A stretch of DNA of 47,910 nt from Cupriavidus sp. (GCA_031181345.1 JAPSLC010000040.1:1-47910); one strand, 5' to 3'; positions 34,206 through 43,500 are shown, counted from the first letter of the stretch. Notes: generated by a model not told the origin, from the sequence alone. Numbers and translations: made by a program.

Positions 34206-35513
34206 TTACAGCAGGCCCTCGAACAGCATCACCTCGACCGGATCGCCGGCCTCGACGCCGCCTTGCTCGTGCGCCAGCACGATGAAGCAGTTGGCTTCGC
34301 TCATCGACCGCAGCACGCCGGAGCCCTGCTGGCCGGTAATGCGTACCTCCCACTGGCCGTCCGCGCCGCGCGCGAGGATGCCGCGCTGGTATTCGGTGCG
34401 GCCCGGCTTCTTGCGGATCGCCTGCGCGCTGCGCACGCGCATCAGCGGCGGCGGCGCGATGTCCGCGCCCATCATTCGATGCAGCGCCGCGCGGACGAAA
34501 TGGTAGAAGGTCACCATCACCGCGACCGGATTGCCGGGCAGGCCGAACAGCAGCGCCTGATGGCCGTTCGAGGCGATGCGGCCGAAGGCCATCGGCCGGC
34601 CCGGACGCATCGCGATCTTCCAGAAGGTCACGTCGCCGAGCTCGGCCATGATCTGCTTGGTGTAGTCGGCCTCGCCGACCGACACGCCGCCCGAGGTGAT
34701 CACCGCATCCGCGTTCTCGCAGGCGCTGCGCAGCGCGGCCTCCAGCGCGGCCGGATCGTCGCGCACCACGCCCATGTCGATCAGTTCGACATGCAGGCGG
34801 CGCAGCATGCCGTGCAGCGTGTAGCGGTTCGAATCGTAGACACAGCCGGCATCGAGCGGCTCACCGATCGAACGCAGTTCGTCGCCGGTGGAGAAGAAGG
34901 CCACGCGCAGGCGCCGCCGTACCCTGACCTCGGCGATGCCCAGCGAGGCCAGCAGGCCGAGGTCGGCCGGCTGCAGCACGCGCCCCTGGTTGAGGGCGGG
35001 TTTGCCGCGGGCGAGGTCCTCGCCGCGCAGGCGACGGTTGTCGCCGGCGCGGACCGCGTCGGCGGCAAAGCGTACCGTTTCGCCGGCCGCCTCGCCGGCC
35101 GCTTCAGCTACGCGCTGGGTGAATTCCTGCGGGACCACCGTATCGCAGCCCGCCGGCATCACCGCGCCGGTCATGATCCGTACCGCCTCGCCGGTGGCCG
35201 GCGTCAGCCCGTGGGCCTCGCCCGCCAGCGCGGTGCCGATCACGCGCAGCGTTACCTCGCCGCCGCTCGCCGACTGCAGGGCGGCGCTGGAAAAGGCGAA
35301 GCCGTCCATCGCCGAGTTGTCGTGCGCCGGCACGTCGATCGGCGAGACCACGTCCTCGGCCAGCACGCGGTCCAGCGCTTCCCGGATCGCAACCTGCTCG
35401 ATGCCACTGACCGGCTCGATCACCTCGGCGATGATCCGGTTGGCCTGCTCCACCGGCAGCGCGCTGGGATCGTAGTCGGACAGGCAGGAGATCACGGATT
35501 GCAGTGACGGCAT
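34206..35513 (-). CDS. moeA: molybdopterin molybdenumtransferase
   Basis: Inserts molybdate into adenylylated molybdopterin. The 435-residue protein has the MoeA domains: VPAHDNSAMDGFAFSS near residue 60, the MoCF-binding SGGVSVGEADYTK near 280, LFGLPGNPVAVMVTF near 330, and the C-terminal barrel. ATG 35513 gives the standard MPSLQSVISCLSDYDP start. It is the last of three minus-strand cofactor genes (moaA, mobA, moeA), 125 bases after mobA. Confidence 0.95.
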   Translation of the reverse strand: MPSLQSVISCLSDYDPSALPVEQANRIIAEVIEPVSGIEQVAIREALDRVLAEDVVSPIDVPAHDNSAMDGFAFSSAALQSASGGEVTLRVIGTALAGEAHGLTPATGEAVRIMTGAVMPAGCDTVVPQEFTQRVAEAAGEAAGETVRFAADAVRAGDNRRLRGEDLARGKPALNQGRVLQPADLGLLASLGIAEVRVRRRLRVAFFSTGDELRSIGEPLDAGCVYDSNRYTLHGMLRRLHVELIDMGVVRDDPAALEAALRSACENADAVITSGGVSVGEADYTKQIMAELGDVTFWKIAMRPGRPMAFGRIASNGHQALLFGLPGNPVAVMVTFYHFVRAALHRMMGADIAPPPLMRVRSAQAIRKKPGRTEYQRGILARGADGQWEVRITGQQGSGVLRSMSEANCFIVLAHEQGGVEAGDPVEVMLFEGLL

Positions 35514-35638
35514 GGCAGGTTCGCGTTGGGGAATCGGGTTGGGGTTCGGGTTCGCGTTCGGTCTGGATTGCGGGCGGTGCGCCGGTCGAAGGGCGGGGCG
35601 GGCGGGGCGGCACCGGGGCCGCCACGTCACCGTCCCGG

Positions 35639-36238
35639 TCAGCGCGCCTCGAAGGTGCGCAGTTCGTCCAGCGTGTTGATGTTGGCGAAGGGCGCCGCGT
35701 CGTCGAACGGCACTTCGGCCAGGCGATGCTGCGAGGCCCACGCCTCGATCTTGCGGCCGCCGTCGTTCAGGAAGGCGACCAGGCTGTCCAGCGCGGTATG
35801 CGGCATCAGCAGGAATACCGGCTGGGTCTGGCGGCGGCCCTGTTCGTCGACGGTGACCGGCATCGCCATCTCGGCGCCTTCGGCTTCGATCGCCTGCGCC
35901 AGCCGCGCGACCAGGTCGGTCGGCAGGAACGGCGAATCGCAAGGGGCGGTGACCATCCAGCGCGTCTGGCACTGTTCCAGCCCGGCCAGCATGCCGGCCA
36001 GCGGACCGGCGAAGTCCGGCACCGAGTCGGTGACCACCGGCACGCCAAACGATTCGTAGGCGGCCAGATTGCGGTTGGCGTTGATCAAGAGCGCACCGGT
36101 CTGCGGCGCCAGCCGCATCATCGTGTGCATCGCCATCGGCGCGCCGCGCAGCGACTGCAGGCCCTTGTCGGTGCCGCCCATGCGGCTGCCGCGTCCGCCG
36201 GCCAGGATCAGGCCGGTAATGTCATCGCGTTCGATCAT
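35639..36238 (-). CDS. mobA: molybdenum cofactor guanylyltransferase
   Basis: Links GMP to molybdenum cofactor to make the MGD form used by DMSO-reductase-family enzymes. The 199-residue nucleotidyltransferase has the GTP-binding LILAGGRGSRMGGTDKGLQ at residues 10-28, the PDFAGPLAGMLAGL loop and the metal-binding TAPCDSPFLP. It lies 69 bases after moaA and before moeA. Its presence implies that the organism has MGD enzymes such as nitrate reductase or formate dehydrogenase. Confidence 0.95.
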   Translation of the reverse strand: MIERDDITGLILAGGRGSRMGGTDKGLQSLRGAPMAMHTMMRLAPQTGALLINANRNLAAYESFGVPVVTDSVPDFAGPLAGMLAGLEQCQTRWMVTAPCDSPFLPTDLVARLAQAIEAEGAEMAMPVTVDEQGRRQTQPVFLLMPHTALDSLVAFLNDGGRKIEAWASQHRLAEVPFDDAAPFANINTLDELRTFEAR

Positions 36239-36307
36239 CGCGGGTGCAGGAAGAAAAAAGGGTGAAGCGGTGAAGCGTTGAAGGGGATCGAAGGCGAGGC
36301 GGCGCGC

Positions 36308-37432
36308 CTAGCCTCCGATATAGGACATCTCGATCTTGCGGGCCGCGCGGGCCGCGCGAACCTGGGCGTCGCCGCGCTGCTCGGAATAGTTGTCGGTGCG
36401 CTCGCGCCAGACGCCGGCGATCGCGTTGGCGATCTCCAGGTCGCTGTGCTCGCCGCGCAGCAGCGCGCGCAGATCGTAGCCCTCGGTGGCGAACAGGCAC
36501 AGGTAGAGCCGGCCCTCGGTCGACAGCCGGATGCGGCTGCAGTCGCCGCAGAAGGCGTGCGTGACGCTGGAAATCACACCGATCTCGCCGGCGCCGTCGC
36601 GATAGCGCCAGCGCTGCGCGGTCTCGCCGCTGTAGTTGGCGGGGACCGCCTCGAGCGGGAATTCGGCGTCGATGCGCGCCACCACTTCGTCCGACGGCAG
36701 CACCTCGTCCATGCGCCAGTGGTTGCTGGCGCCGACGTCCATGAATTCGATATAGCGGACGATGATGCCGCTGCCGCGGAAATGGCGCGCCATCGGCACG
36801 ATCTCGGCGTCGTTGGTGCCGCGCTTGACCACCATATTGACCTTCAGCGGCGCCAGCCCGACCGCCTGCGCGGTCTCGATGCCCTTGAGCACGTCCGCCA
36901 CGGCGAAGTCCACGTCGTTCATGCGGCGGAAGGTGGCATCGTCGATGGCATCGAGGCTGACCGAGACCCGCGTCAGCCCGGCATCGCGCAGGGCGCGCGC
37001 CTTGCGGGCCAGCAGCGAGGCATTGGTGGTCAGCGTCAGGTCCAGCGGCTTGCCGGCCGGCGTCTCGATGCGCGCCAGCATCTCGACCAGCTTCTCGATG
37101 TTCTTGCGCAGCAGCGGCTCGCCGCCGGTCAGCCGGATCTTCTCGACGCCATGGGCCACGAACAGGCGCGCGACGCGCTCGATCTCCTCGAAGCTGAGCA
37201 GTTCCGAATGCGGCAGGAAGGTGTAGTCCTTGTCGAACACCTCCTTCGGCATGCAGTAGACGCAGCGGAAATTGCAGCGGTCGGTCACCGAGATGCGCAG
37301 GTCGTGCAGCGGCCGTCCGCGGCGGTCGGCCAGCAGGCCGGTCGGCGTTTCCAGTTGCGCGGGGATCGCGGGCTTCATCGAGTGATACCGATGCTCGCGC
37401 AGATCGAAGATGGGAATGACGGATTCGGTCAT
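36308..37432 (-). CDS. moaA: GTP 3',8-cyclase
   Basis: Radical-SAM enzyme that with MoaC turns GTP into cyclic pyranopterin, first step of molybdenum cofactor synthesis. The 374-residue protein has the radical-SAM cluster Cys53, Cys57, Cys60 (DRCNFRCVYCMP), the SAM-binding RLTGGEPLLRKN, the C-terminal second cluster (HAFCGDCSRIRLSTEGRLYL followed by Cys), and the essential C-terminal Gly-Gly (SYIGG). ATG 37432 is used; ATG 37378 is a shorter alternative. First gene of moaA-mobA-moeA; a terminator for rne precedes it. Confidence 0.96.
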   Translation of the reverse strand: MTESVIPIFDLREHRYHSMKPAIPAQLETPTGLLADRRGRPLHDLRISVTDRCNFRCVYCMPKEVFDKDYTFLPHSELLSFEEIERVARLFVAHGVEKIRLTGGEPLLRKNIEKLVEMLARIETPAGKPLDLTLTTNASLLARKARALRDAGLTRVSVSLDAIDDATFRRMNDVDFAVADVLKGIETAQAVGLAPLKVNMVVKRGTNDAEIVPMARHFRGSGIIVRYIEFMDVGASNHWRMDEVLPSDEVVARIDAEFPLEAVPANYSGETAQRWRYRDGAGEIGVISSVTHAFCGDCSRIRLSTEGRLYLCLFATEGYDLRALLRGEHSDLEIANAIAGVWRERTDNYSEQRGDAQVRAARAARKIEMSYIGG

Positions 37433-37533
37433 GTCGTGAGGGGTCGCCGCCGGCGCGGCGCCGTTCTGCCGCCATTCTAGCCGAGCTTGCGTTGACGGAT
37501 CGCCGGAGCGCTCCCGGGGCATGCGCGGCCATG

Positions 37534-37562
37534 AAAAAAGGGGACGGCGGTGCCGTCCCCTT
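37534..37562 (-). terminator. intrinsic terminator of rne
   Basis: An 11-bp stem (AAGGGGACGGC 37538-37548 with 37552-37562), loop GGT, and six T on the minus strand. It lies 100 bases after the rne stop, past a family 2 repeat. Confidence 0.92.
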
Positions 37563-37568
37563 GGGTCA

Positions 37569-37638
37569 CGTCGTTCCCGCGCAAGCGGGAATCCAGCGTC
37601 TTGGAAAGCCACTGGGTCCCCGCTTTCGCGGGGACGAC
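37569..37638. repeat. bipartite palindromic repeat (family 2, copy C)
   Basis: Hairpins GTTCCCGC-GCAA-GCGGGAAT and GTCCCCGC-TTTC-GCGGGGAC with the spacer CCAGCGTCTT...CACTGGG. It is nearly identical to copy B and in the same orientation. It sits 23 bases after the rne stop and before the rne terminator. Confidence 0.9.
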
Positions 37639-37661
37639 GGATTTGTTGCCGTGCCGTGCCT

Positions 37662-40600
37662 TTACTGCTGCGCGGCGGACTGCTGCGGGTCCATGGTGAC
37701 CTCGCGGCCGCCGGTCTCGACCAGCACCATCGGGCCCTGCGGCAGCGGCGGCAGCGGCTTGCGCTCGCGCGGCACACGCGGCGCCGGCACCAGGCTGGCC
37801 GCGGCTTCCTGGGCCGCGCGGTACTTGGCGCTGTCGGTGTGCACCCACTGCAGGCCGGCCGCGTTCAGCATCGGCTCGAGCGCTTCGGTCGACAGCGGGG
37901 CGGTGGCGGCCACGGCTGCTGCCACGGGCGCAGGCGCGGGCGCAGCTTGCGGCTGCTGCGCGGCCGGTGCGCTGACGGCTTCGACGGCAAGCTCGGCGAC
38001 CTCTTGCCTGGCCGGTTCCCGGACGGGTTCGGCAGCCGCGGCCGGGGCCGCTTCAGTGGTGGCTTCGGTCGTCGCGTCGGTCTTCGCTTCGGTCGTCGCT
38101 TCAGTGGCCGCTTGCGCAGGCACTGGCTCGGCGGCTGCCGTGGCGGGCGCTTGCGGCGCCGGGGCGGTCGGGGCGACGGCTTCGGCCGGCGACACCTGGT
38201 TGGCGGCGGAGCTGCCCGGCGCCAGTTCGGTCGCGATGACCGGAGCCGGGGCCGGCTCGGCAGGCAGGGCCTGGGTCGGCATCGCCCCGGTCGGCGCGAC
38301 GCCTGCGGTTTCCGCTTCCGCGGCGGCGACCGTGGCCACCGGTACCGGCGTCACGTCGGCGGCCTCGCTGGCGTCGGCCAGAGCCTGGCCAGTGGCCGGC
38401 ATGGCGTTGTCGGCCAGCGCCTCGGCGCCGTCGGCGTCAGCGGCCTCGGCGGCATCCGTGGTAGCGCCTTCCTCGCGTTCGCGGCGATAGCGGTTGCGGC
38501 CGCGGCGATTGCGGCGGCGGCGCTCTTCGCCTTCGCCGTTTTCAGCGGTGTCCGCGGTTTCCGGCAGGTCGGCGCGGACGGCGCCAGCCTCGTCGGTCAG
38601 CGCGGCAACCGGCACCGGCTGGGTCGGCACGCCGGCTTCCACGTCGGCCAGATCGGCATCGGCGGCACGCGCGTCGCTGCGCTCGCGTTGCCGTTCGCGC
38701 TGGCGCTCGCGGCGTTCCTGATTGCGTTCGCGACGGTTTTCGCTGCGCTCGGTGCGCTCGCCACGGTCACCTTGCGCGGCTTCCGGCTGGCGGGCCTCGG
38801 CTTGCACCAGTTGTGCTTCCTGCTGGCGGGGCTGGCGTTGCGCACGTTCGGTACGCTCACCACGTTCGGCGCGCTCGGTACGCTCGGCACGGTCGGTACG
38901 CTCGCCGCGTTCGGCGCGCTCGCCCCGATCCGCACGCTGACCGCGGCCGGCCTGGCGCTCGCCACGTTCGGCGCGCTCGCCACGTTCGGCGCGCTCGCCG
39001 CGCTCCGCACGGTCGCCGCGCTCGCCGCGTTCACCGCGCTGCCCACGTTCGCCACGCTGGCCGCGCTCGCGCCGGCCGCCTTCGCCATTGCCGCCGGTGC
39101 GGGCTTCCGCCGCAGCGGGCTTGGCCGGCTGCACCGGGGCCGGCGCCGGCCGTGCGCCGAACAGGCCCTTGAGCCAGGCGATAAAGCCGCCGCTGCCGAT
39201 CGGCTGCGTCGCCGCGGCCGGAGCGGCCGGCTTGGCCGCCGGGGCTTCCTGGCGCGGGGCACGCTCGGGGCGCGGTACCGAAACCGGTGCGGGCTGCTCG
39301 GGGGTGATGCCCTTGACCGCGGCTTCCTGGCGCGGCTTGGCGTCTTCCTTCTTGCGGCTGCTGTAGCTGGTGTCCGCTTCCAGTTCCTTGGCAGCGGCCT
39401 CGGCCATGCGGTAGCTGGCGGTGCTCTCTTCCAGGCGCGGATCGTCGTGGCGCAGGCGCTCGAGCTTGTAGTGCGGCGTTTCCAGATGCTTGTTCGGGAT
39501 CAGCAGCACGTTGACCTTGAAGCGCAGCTCGATCAGGTTGATGTCCTGGCGCTTCTCGTTGAGCAGGAAGGCGGCGACCTCGACCGGGACCTGGCAGTGG
39601 ATCGCGGCGGTGTTTTCCTTCATCGCCTCTTCCTGGATGATGCGCAGCACCTGCAGGGCGGACGATTCGGTATCGCGGATATGGCCGGTGCCGTTGCAGC
39701 GCGGGCAGGTGATATGCGAGCCCTCGGACAGCGACGGACGCAGGCGCTGGCGCGACAGCTCCATCAGGCCGAAGCGGCTGATCTTGCCCATCTGCACGCG
39801 CGCGCGGTCATGGCGCAGCGCGTCCTTCAGGCGCGTCTCGACGTCCTTCTGCGCCTTGTTCGACTCCATGTCGATGAAGTCGATCACGATCAGGCCGCCC
39901 AGGTCGCGCAGGCGCAGCTGGCGGGCGATCTCGTCGGCCGCTTCCAGGTTGGTGCGCAGTGCGGTTTCCTCGATGTCGGCGCCCTTGGTCGCGCGTGCCG
40001 AGTTGACGTCGACCGAGACCAGCGCCTCGGTGTGGTCGATCACGATGGCGCCGCCGGACGGCAGCATCACCATGCGGGAATAGGCCGATTCGATCTGGTG
40101 TTCGATCTGGAAACGCGAGAAGAGGGGCACGTCGTCCCGGTACTTCTTCACGCGGTTCATGTTGTCGGGCATCACCACGCTCATGAAGGCGCGGGCCTGC
40201 TCGTAGATGTCGTCGGTGTCGATCAGGATCTCGCCGATGTCGGGCTGGAAGTAGTCGCGGATCGCGCGGATCACCAGGCTCGACTCGAGATAGATCAGCA
40301 GCGGCGCCTTGTTGTCCCCGGCGGCGCCGTCGATGGCCTTCCACAGCTGGAGCAGGTAGTTCAGGTCCCACTGCAGTTCCTCGGCGGAGCGGCCGATGCC
40401 GGCGGTGCGGGCGATGATGCTCATGCCGTCGGGCACGGTCAGCTGGCCCATGGTCTCGCGCAGTTCCTGGCGGTCCTCGCCCTCGATGCGGCGCGACACG
40501 CCGCCGCCGCGCGGGTTGTTCGGCATCAGCACCAGGTAGCGGCCGGCCAGCGAGATGAAGGTGGTCAGCGCCGCGCCCTTGTTGCCGCGCTCTTCCTTCT

Positions 40601-40910
40601 CGACCTGGACGATCAGTTCCTGGCCCTCGTGCAGCGCGTCCTGGATGCGCGCGTTGCGCACGTCGACGCCTTCCTTGAAATAGGCCCGGGCCACTTCCTT
40701 GAACGGCAGGAAGCCGTGGCGCTCTTCGCCGTAATTGACGAAACACGCTTCGAGCGACGGCTCGATGCGGGTGATCACGCCCTTGTAGATATTGCCCTTG
40801 CGCTGCTCGCGCCCGGCGGTTTCGATGTCGATGTCGATCAGCTTCTGACCGTCGACGATGGCGACGCGCAATTCCTCCTGCTGCGTCGCATTGAACAGCA
40901 TGCGTTTCAT
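37662..40910 (-). CDS. rne: ribonuclease E
   Basis: Endoribonuclease that starts mRNA decay and matures rRNA and tRNA; scaffold of the degradosome. It is 1082 residues from ATG 40910 (MKRMLFNATQQEELRVAIVD; GAGGG upstream). Order: S1 domain within about 36-125, 5'-sensor/RNase H region, DNase I-like catalytic site with Asp in VSVDVNSARATKG and GGLIVIDFIDMESNK, and the zinc link CPRCNGTG near residue 400. After about residue 530 the tail is disordered: an Arg/Glu/Gly repeat tract near 606-705, then acidic and Ala/Val/Thr-rich segments, and a short conserved C-terminal piece (LQWVHTDSAKYRAAQEAAA). A family 2 repeat and a terminator follow. The long upstream gap suggests an autoregulatory 5' UTR. 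Confidence 0.97.
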   Translation of the reverse strand: MKRMLFNATQQEELRVAIVDGQKLIDIDIETAGREQRKGNIYKGVITRIEPSLEACFVNYGEERHGFLPFKEVARAYFKEGVDVRNARIQDALHEGQELIVQVEKEERGNKGAALTTFISLAGRYLVLMPNNPRGGGVSRRIEGEDRQELRETMGQLTVPDGMSIIARTAGIGRSAEELQWDLNYLLQLWKAIDGAAGDNKAPLLIYLESSLVIRAIRDYFQPDIGEILIDTDDIYEQARAFMSVVMPDNMNRVKKYRDDVPLFSRFQIEHQIESAYSRMVMLPSGGAIVIDHTEALVSVDVNSARATKGADIEETALRTNLEAADEIARQLRLRDLGGLIVIDFIDMESNKAQKDVETRLKDALRHDRARVQMGKISRFGLMELSRQRLRPSLSEGSHITCPRCNGTGHIRDTESSALQVLRIIQEEAMKENTAAIHCQVPVEVAAFLLNEKRQDINLIELRFKVNVLLIPNKHLETPHYKLERLRHDDPRLEESTASYRMAEAAAKELEADTSYSSRKKEDAKPRQEAAVKGITPEQPAPVSVPRPERAPRQEAPAAKPAAPAAATQPIGSGGFIAWLKGLFGARPAPAPVQPAKPAAAEARTGGNGEGGRRERGQRGERGQRGERGERGDRAERGERAERGERAERGERQAGRGQRADRGERAERGERTDRAERTERAERGERTERAQRQPRQQEAQLVQAEARQPEAAQGDRGERTERSENRRERNQERRERQRERQRERSDARAADADLADVEAGVPTQPVPVAALTDEAGAVRADLPETADTAENGEGEERRRRNRRGRNRYRREREEGATTDAAEAADADGAEALADNAMPATGQALADASEAADVTPVPVATVAAAEAETAGVAPTGAMPTQALPAEPAPAPVIATELAPGSSAANQVSPAEAVAPTAPAPQAPATAAAEPVPAQAATEATTEAKTDATTEATTEAAPAAAAEPVREPARQEVAELAVEAVSAPAAQQPQAAPAPAPVAAAVAATAPLSTEALEPMLNAAGLQWVHTDSAKYRAAQEAAASLVPAPRVPRERKPLPPLPQGPMVLVETGGREVTMDPQQSAAQQ
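38840..39080. repeat. rne: in-frame short tandem repeats in rne tail
   Basis: Degenerate 9- and 18-base repeats such as CACGTTCGGCGCGCTCGC (two perfect copies in tandem from about 38949) encode ERGERAERGERAERGER-type sequence in the non-catalytic half of RNase E. All units are multiples of three, so the frame is kept. Confidence 0.8.
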
Positions 40911-41747
40911 CGCAAACCCTCGTTCCAATGCCGCGCCGGCACCGGTGGTGCCGCGCGGCGTTTCGAAAGCACGCGAGGAAGCGAGAGGTGGCGTGAGAAT
41001 TGCCGAAGGCGCCGGGGCGAATGCAAGCCGCCGGCTGGGCGCGGGTGAAAGAGAGAGACGTCGGCGCGCTGCGCGGGGTTCGGACCGCCATGCCGGCCAT
41101 GCGCGGGCTGCGCGCAGGGTCAGGGGGCGATATCGGACGGAGGCCGGGGTGCGGGGGAGGGCAGCGACGACAGGATGCCGCTTGCGCTTCGGTTCGCACC
41201 GGGGCCGGCCACGAACGGCCAGGACGCGTCAAAGAGCAAGGTTGTCGGACGCGGCGGCATGCCACCACGACCTGAGCGACCGACAAGGCAGGCACACCTG
41301 CTGCTTGTTGGAGTTCTGCGACCGGGCGCCGCGATTGTCACCATGTCGTCGATCAGGCGAGGGGCCAGGCAACCGGCCGGCACCGATTACCGGTGCGGCG
41401 GGACTTTCTCTCACCGAAGCGAATGCCGTATCGGCATCCGCCATCAAATTCTGTTCTACCTGAACACTCTGCTCCCACGTGACCGCGTCCGCGCCGAACC
41501 CGCCTTTGGGCGGTTTTCCTGCGCACAGCCGGTACCGTGCGTGCTGCTTGTTACTTTATTTACTGCTGTAGGCTGCCAGCGGAGCTGTCGGCCTGTACCG
41601 CCATTTGCCCGTCCGGCGCCTGCGGATTACGCGATGGCGGGGGACCGGGCCGGGCCAGCGGTGACCCGAAGTGTAAAATGCGACAATTCGCTTACACCGC
41701 TTGCGCTGCCGGCTATGGCCGGGGTAGCGCGGAAATTATATTTGAAA
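40911..41747. other. 837-bp divergent gap between rne and rluC
   Basis: No protein-like frame is convincing here. Inverted repeats: ACAAGGCAGG/CCTGC(TG)CTTGT at 41283-41308, GCACCG/CGGTGC at 41380-41396 and ATGCCG/CGGCAT at 41423-41437. A dyad GTGTAA...TTACAC spans 41671-41697, overlapping a TAAAAT -10-like box at 41673-41678 for rluC. A long rne leader is expected because E. coli rne is autoregulated through a 5' UTR of several hundred bases with hairpins; whether these hairpins do that is inference. I could not place the rne promoter. Confidence 0.6.
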
Positions 41748-42794
41748 ATGAATGAGTTACGCCATCGAATTGAAAAAGAGGTGCGATCCGGCACGGATGC
41801 GCCCCAGGTGGCGTATGTGACCATCGGGGACGACGCCGACGGTCAGCGCATCGACAACTACCTGCTGCGGGTCGCCAAGGGCGTGCCCAAAAGCCATGTC
41901 TACCGGATCCTGCGGTCCGGCGAAGTGCGGGTGAACAAAGGCCGGGTCGATGCGACCTACCGGCTGAAGCTCGGCGATGTTGTGCGCATTCCGCCACTTC
42001 GTGTGGCGGCGACGGCGGCCGCCGACACCTACGTGCCGGCGGCCTCGTTTCCGGTCGTATTCGAGGACGCCCATCTGCTGGTGATTGACAAGCCGGCCGG
42101 CGTGGCCGTGCATGGCGGCTCCGGCGTCGCCTTCGGCGTGATCGAGCAGCTGCGCCAGGCGCGGCCCGAGGCGCGCTTCCTGGAGCTGGTGCACCGGCTC
42201 GACCGCGAAACCTCCGGCATCCTGCTGCTGGCCAAGAAGCGCGCCGCGCTGGTGCACCTGCACCAGCAGATCCGCGACAACGCGATGGACAAGCGCTATT
42301 TCGCCTGCGTCGCCGGCGAATTCGGCCACAACCGCCAGCACGCCCGCTTCCCGCTGTTCAAGTACACCACCCCGGACGGCGAGCGCCGCGTGCGCGTGCA
42401 GGCGGACGGCCAGCCCTCGCATACGGTCTTCAACCGGATCGCGTCCTTTCCGGGCTACACGCTGCTGGAGGCTGAGCTCAAGACCGGCCGCACGCACCAG
42501 ATTCGCGTGCATCTGGCGCAGCTGGGCTTTCCGATCGTCGGCGACGACAAGTACGGCGACTTCGCGCTGAACAAGGCCCTGGCCCGTGCCGGCGCCAAGC
42601 CAGGCCTGAAGCGGATGTTCCTGCATGCGCACCGGTTGACGTTCGTCCATCCGGGCACCGGCCAGGCGCTGACGCTGAGCGCGCCGCTGCCGGACGAGTG
42701 CGAGGCCTTCCTGCGCCAGCTCAAGCAGATGGGGCAGGCCAGCCAGACGTCCGCGGCGCACCCCCCCTGCGTCACATCCTTTGTAGCCGGATGA
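41748..42794 (+). CDS. rluC: 23S rRNA pseudouridine synthase RluC
   Basis: Makes pseudouridines in 23S rRNA (positions 955, 2504 and 2580 in E. coli). The 348-residue protein has an N-terminal S4 RNA-binding domain (GQRIDNYLLRVAKGVPKSHV, residues about 28-90) and the RluA-family catalytic motif HRLDRETSGILLLAKK with Asp152, followed by KTGRTHQIRVHL. ATG 41748 (MNELRHRIEKE) fits relatives; ATG 41715 is possible. Divergent from rne, as in E. coli and many proteobacteria. A 46-base gap leads to the HAD phosphatase. Confidence 0.94.
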   Translation: MNELRHRIEKEVRSGTDAPQVAYVTIGDDADGQRIDNYLLRVAKGVPKSHVYRILRSGEVRVNKGRVDATYRLKLGDVVRIPPLRVAATAAADTYVPAASFPVVFEDAHLLVIDKPAGVAVHGGSGVAFGVIEQLRQARPEARFLELVHRLDRETSGILLLAKKRAALVHLHQQIRDNAMDKRYFACVAGEFGHNRQHARFPLFKYTTPDGERRVRVQADGQPSHTVFNRIASFPGYTLLEAELKTGRTHQIRVHLAQLGFPIVGDDKYGDFALNKALARAGAKPGLKRMFLHAHRLTFVHPGTGQALTLSAPLPDECEAFLRQLKQMGQASQTSAAHPPCVTSFVAG

Positions 42795-42840
42795 CATTGT
42801 TGTCCGCCCCGGCAGCCCCATTTTTTCGAACGAGAACCCC

Positions 42841-43500
42841 ATGGCCCGGCAACGCTTCGACCTGATCGTCTTCGACTGGGATGGAACCCTGATGGATTCC
42901 ACCCCGACCATCGCCAAGTGCATCCAGCTGGCCAGCCGCGATCTGGGCTTGCCGGTGCCCGACGAGGACGCCGCCCGCCACGTGATCGGACTCGGGCTGA
43001 AGGACGCGCTCGAATATGCGATTCCGACGCTGGACCCGGTCGACTATCCGCGCCTCGCCGAGCGCTACCGCTACCACTTCCTGACCCGTGACGCCGAGCT
43101 GGTGCTGTTCGAGGGCGTGCTCGAGATGCTGCAGGCGCTGCGCGGCCAGCACTACTTCCTCGGCGTCGCCACCGGCAAGACCCGCGTCGGGCTGCAGCGG
43201 GCGCTGGCCGCCACCGGCCTGACGGCGCTGTTCGACGCCACCCGCTGCGCCGACGAGACCTTCTCCAAGCCGCATCCGGCGATGCTGCACGAGCTGACGC
43301 GCGAGCTGGGCCAGGAGATGGGACGCACGGTGATGATCGGCGACACCACGCACGACCTGCAGATGGCAGTCAACGCCGGCGCCCACGGCATCGGCGTCTG
43401 CTATGGCGCGCACCCGGCCGATTCGCTGCGGGCCATGACGCCGCTGCACTGCGCCAGCTCGATCGCCGACCTGAGCGACTGGCTGCATGCCCATGGCTGA
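42841..43500 (+). CDS. HAD-superfamily phosphatase, phosphoglycolate phosphatase-like
   Basis: Haloacid-dehalogenase hydrolase of 219 residues. Motif I FDWDGTLMDS with nucleophile Asp12 and Asp14, motif II GVATGKTR, motif III Lys in TFSKPHPAML, and motif IV MIGDTTHDLQMA are all present, with a helical cap of the Gph type between I and II. The physiological substrate is not known; the conserved link to rluC suggests a housekeeping role. It overlaps the start of the Rieske gene. Confidence 0.9.
   Translation: MARQRFDLIVFDWDGTLMDSTPTIAKCIQLASRDLGLPVPDEDAARHVIGLGLKDALEYAIPTLDPVDYPRLAERYRYHFLTRDAELVLFEGVLEMLQALRGQHYFLGVATGKTRVGLQRALAATGLTALFDATRCADETFSKPHPAMLHELTRELGQEMGRTVMIGDTTHDLQMAVNAGAHGIGVCYGAHPADSLRAMTPLHCASSIADLSDWLHAHG

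Noticed and set aside
35515..35570. TTGGGG/TTCGGG hexamer-like run between mobA and moeA
   Set aside because: Short and irregular; looks like simple-sequence drift in a spacer, with no inverted repeat or regular period.
41492..41520. Terminator-like hairpin (CCGCC-TTTG-GGCGG-TTTT) in the rne-rluC gap
   Set aside because: Only a 5-bp stem, with no identifiable transcript ending there; too weak to call a small RNA gene or terminator.
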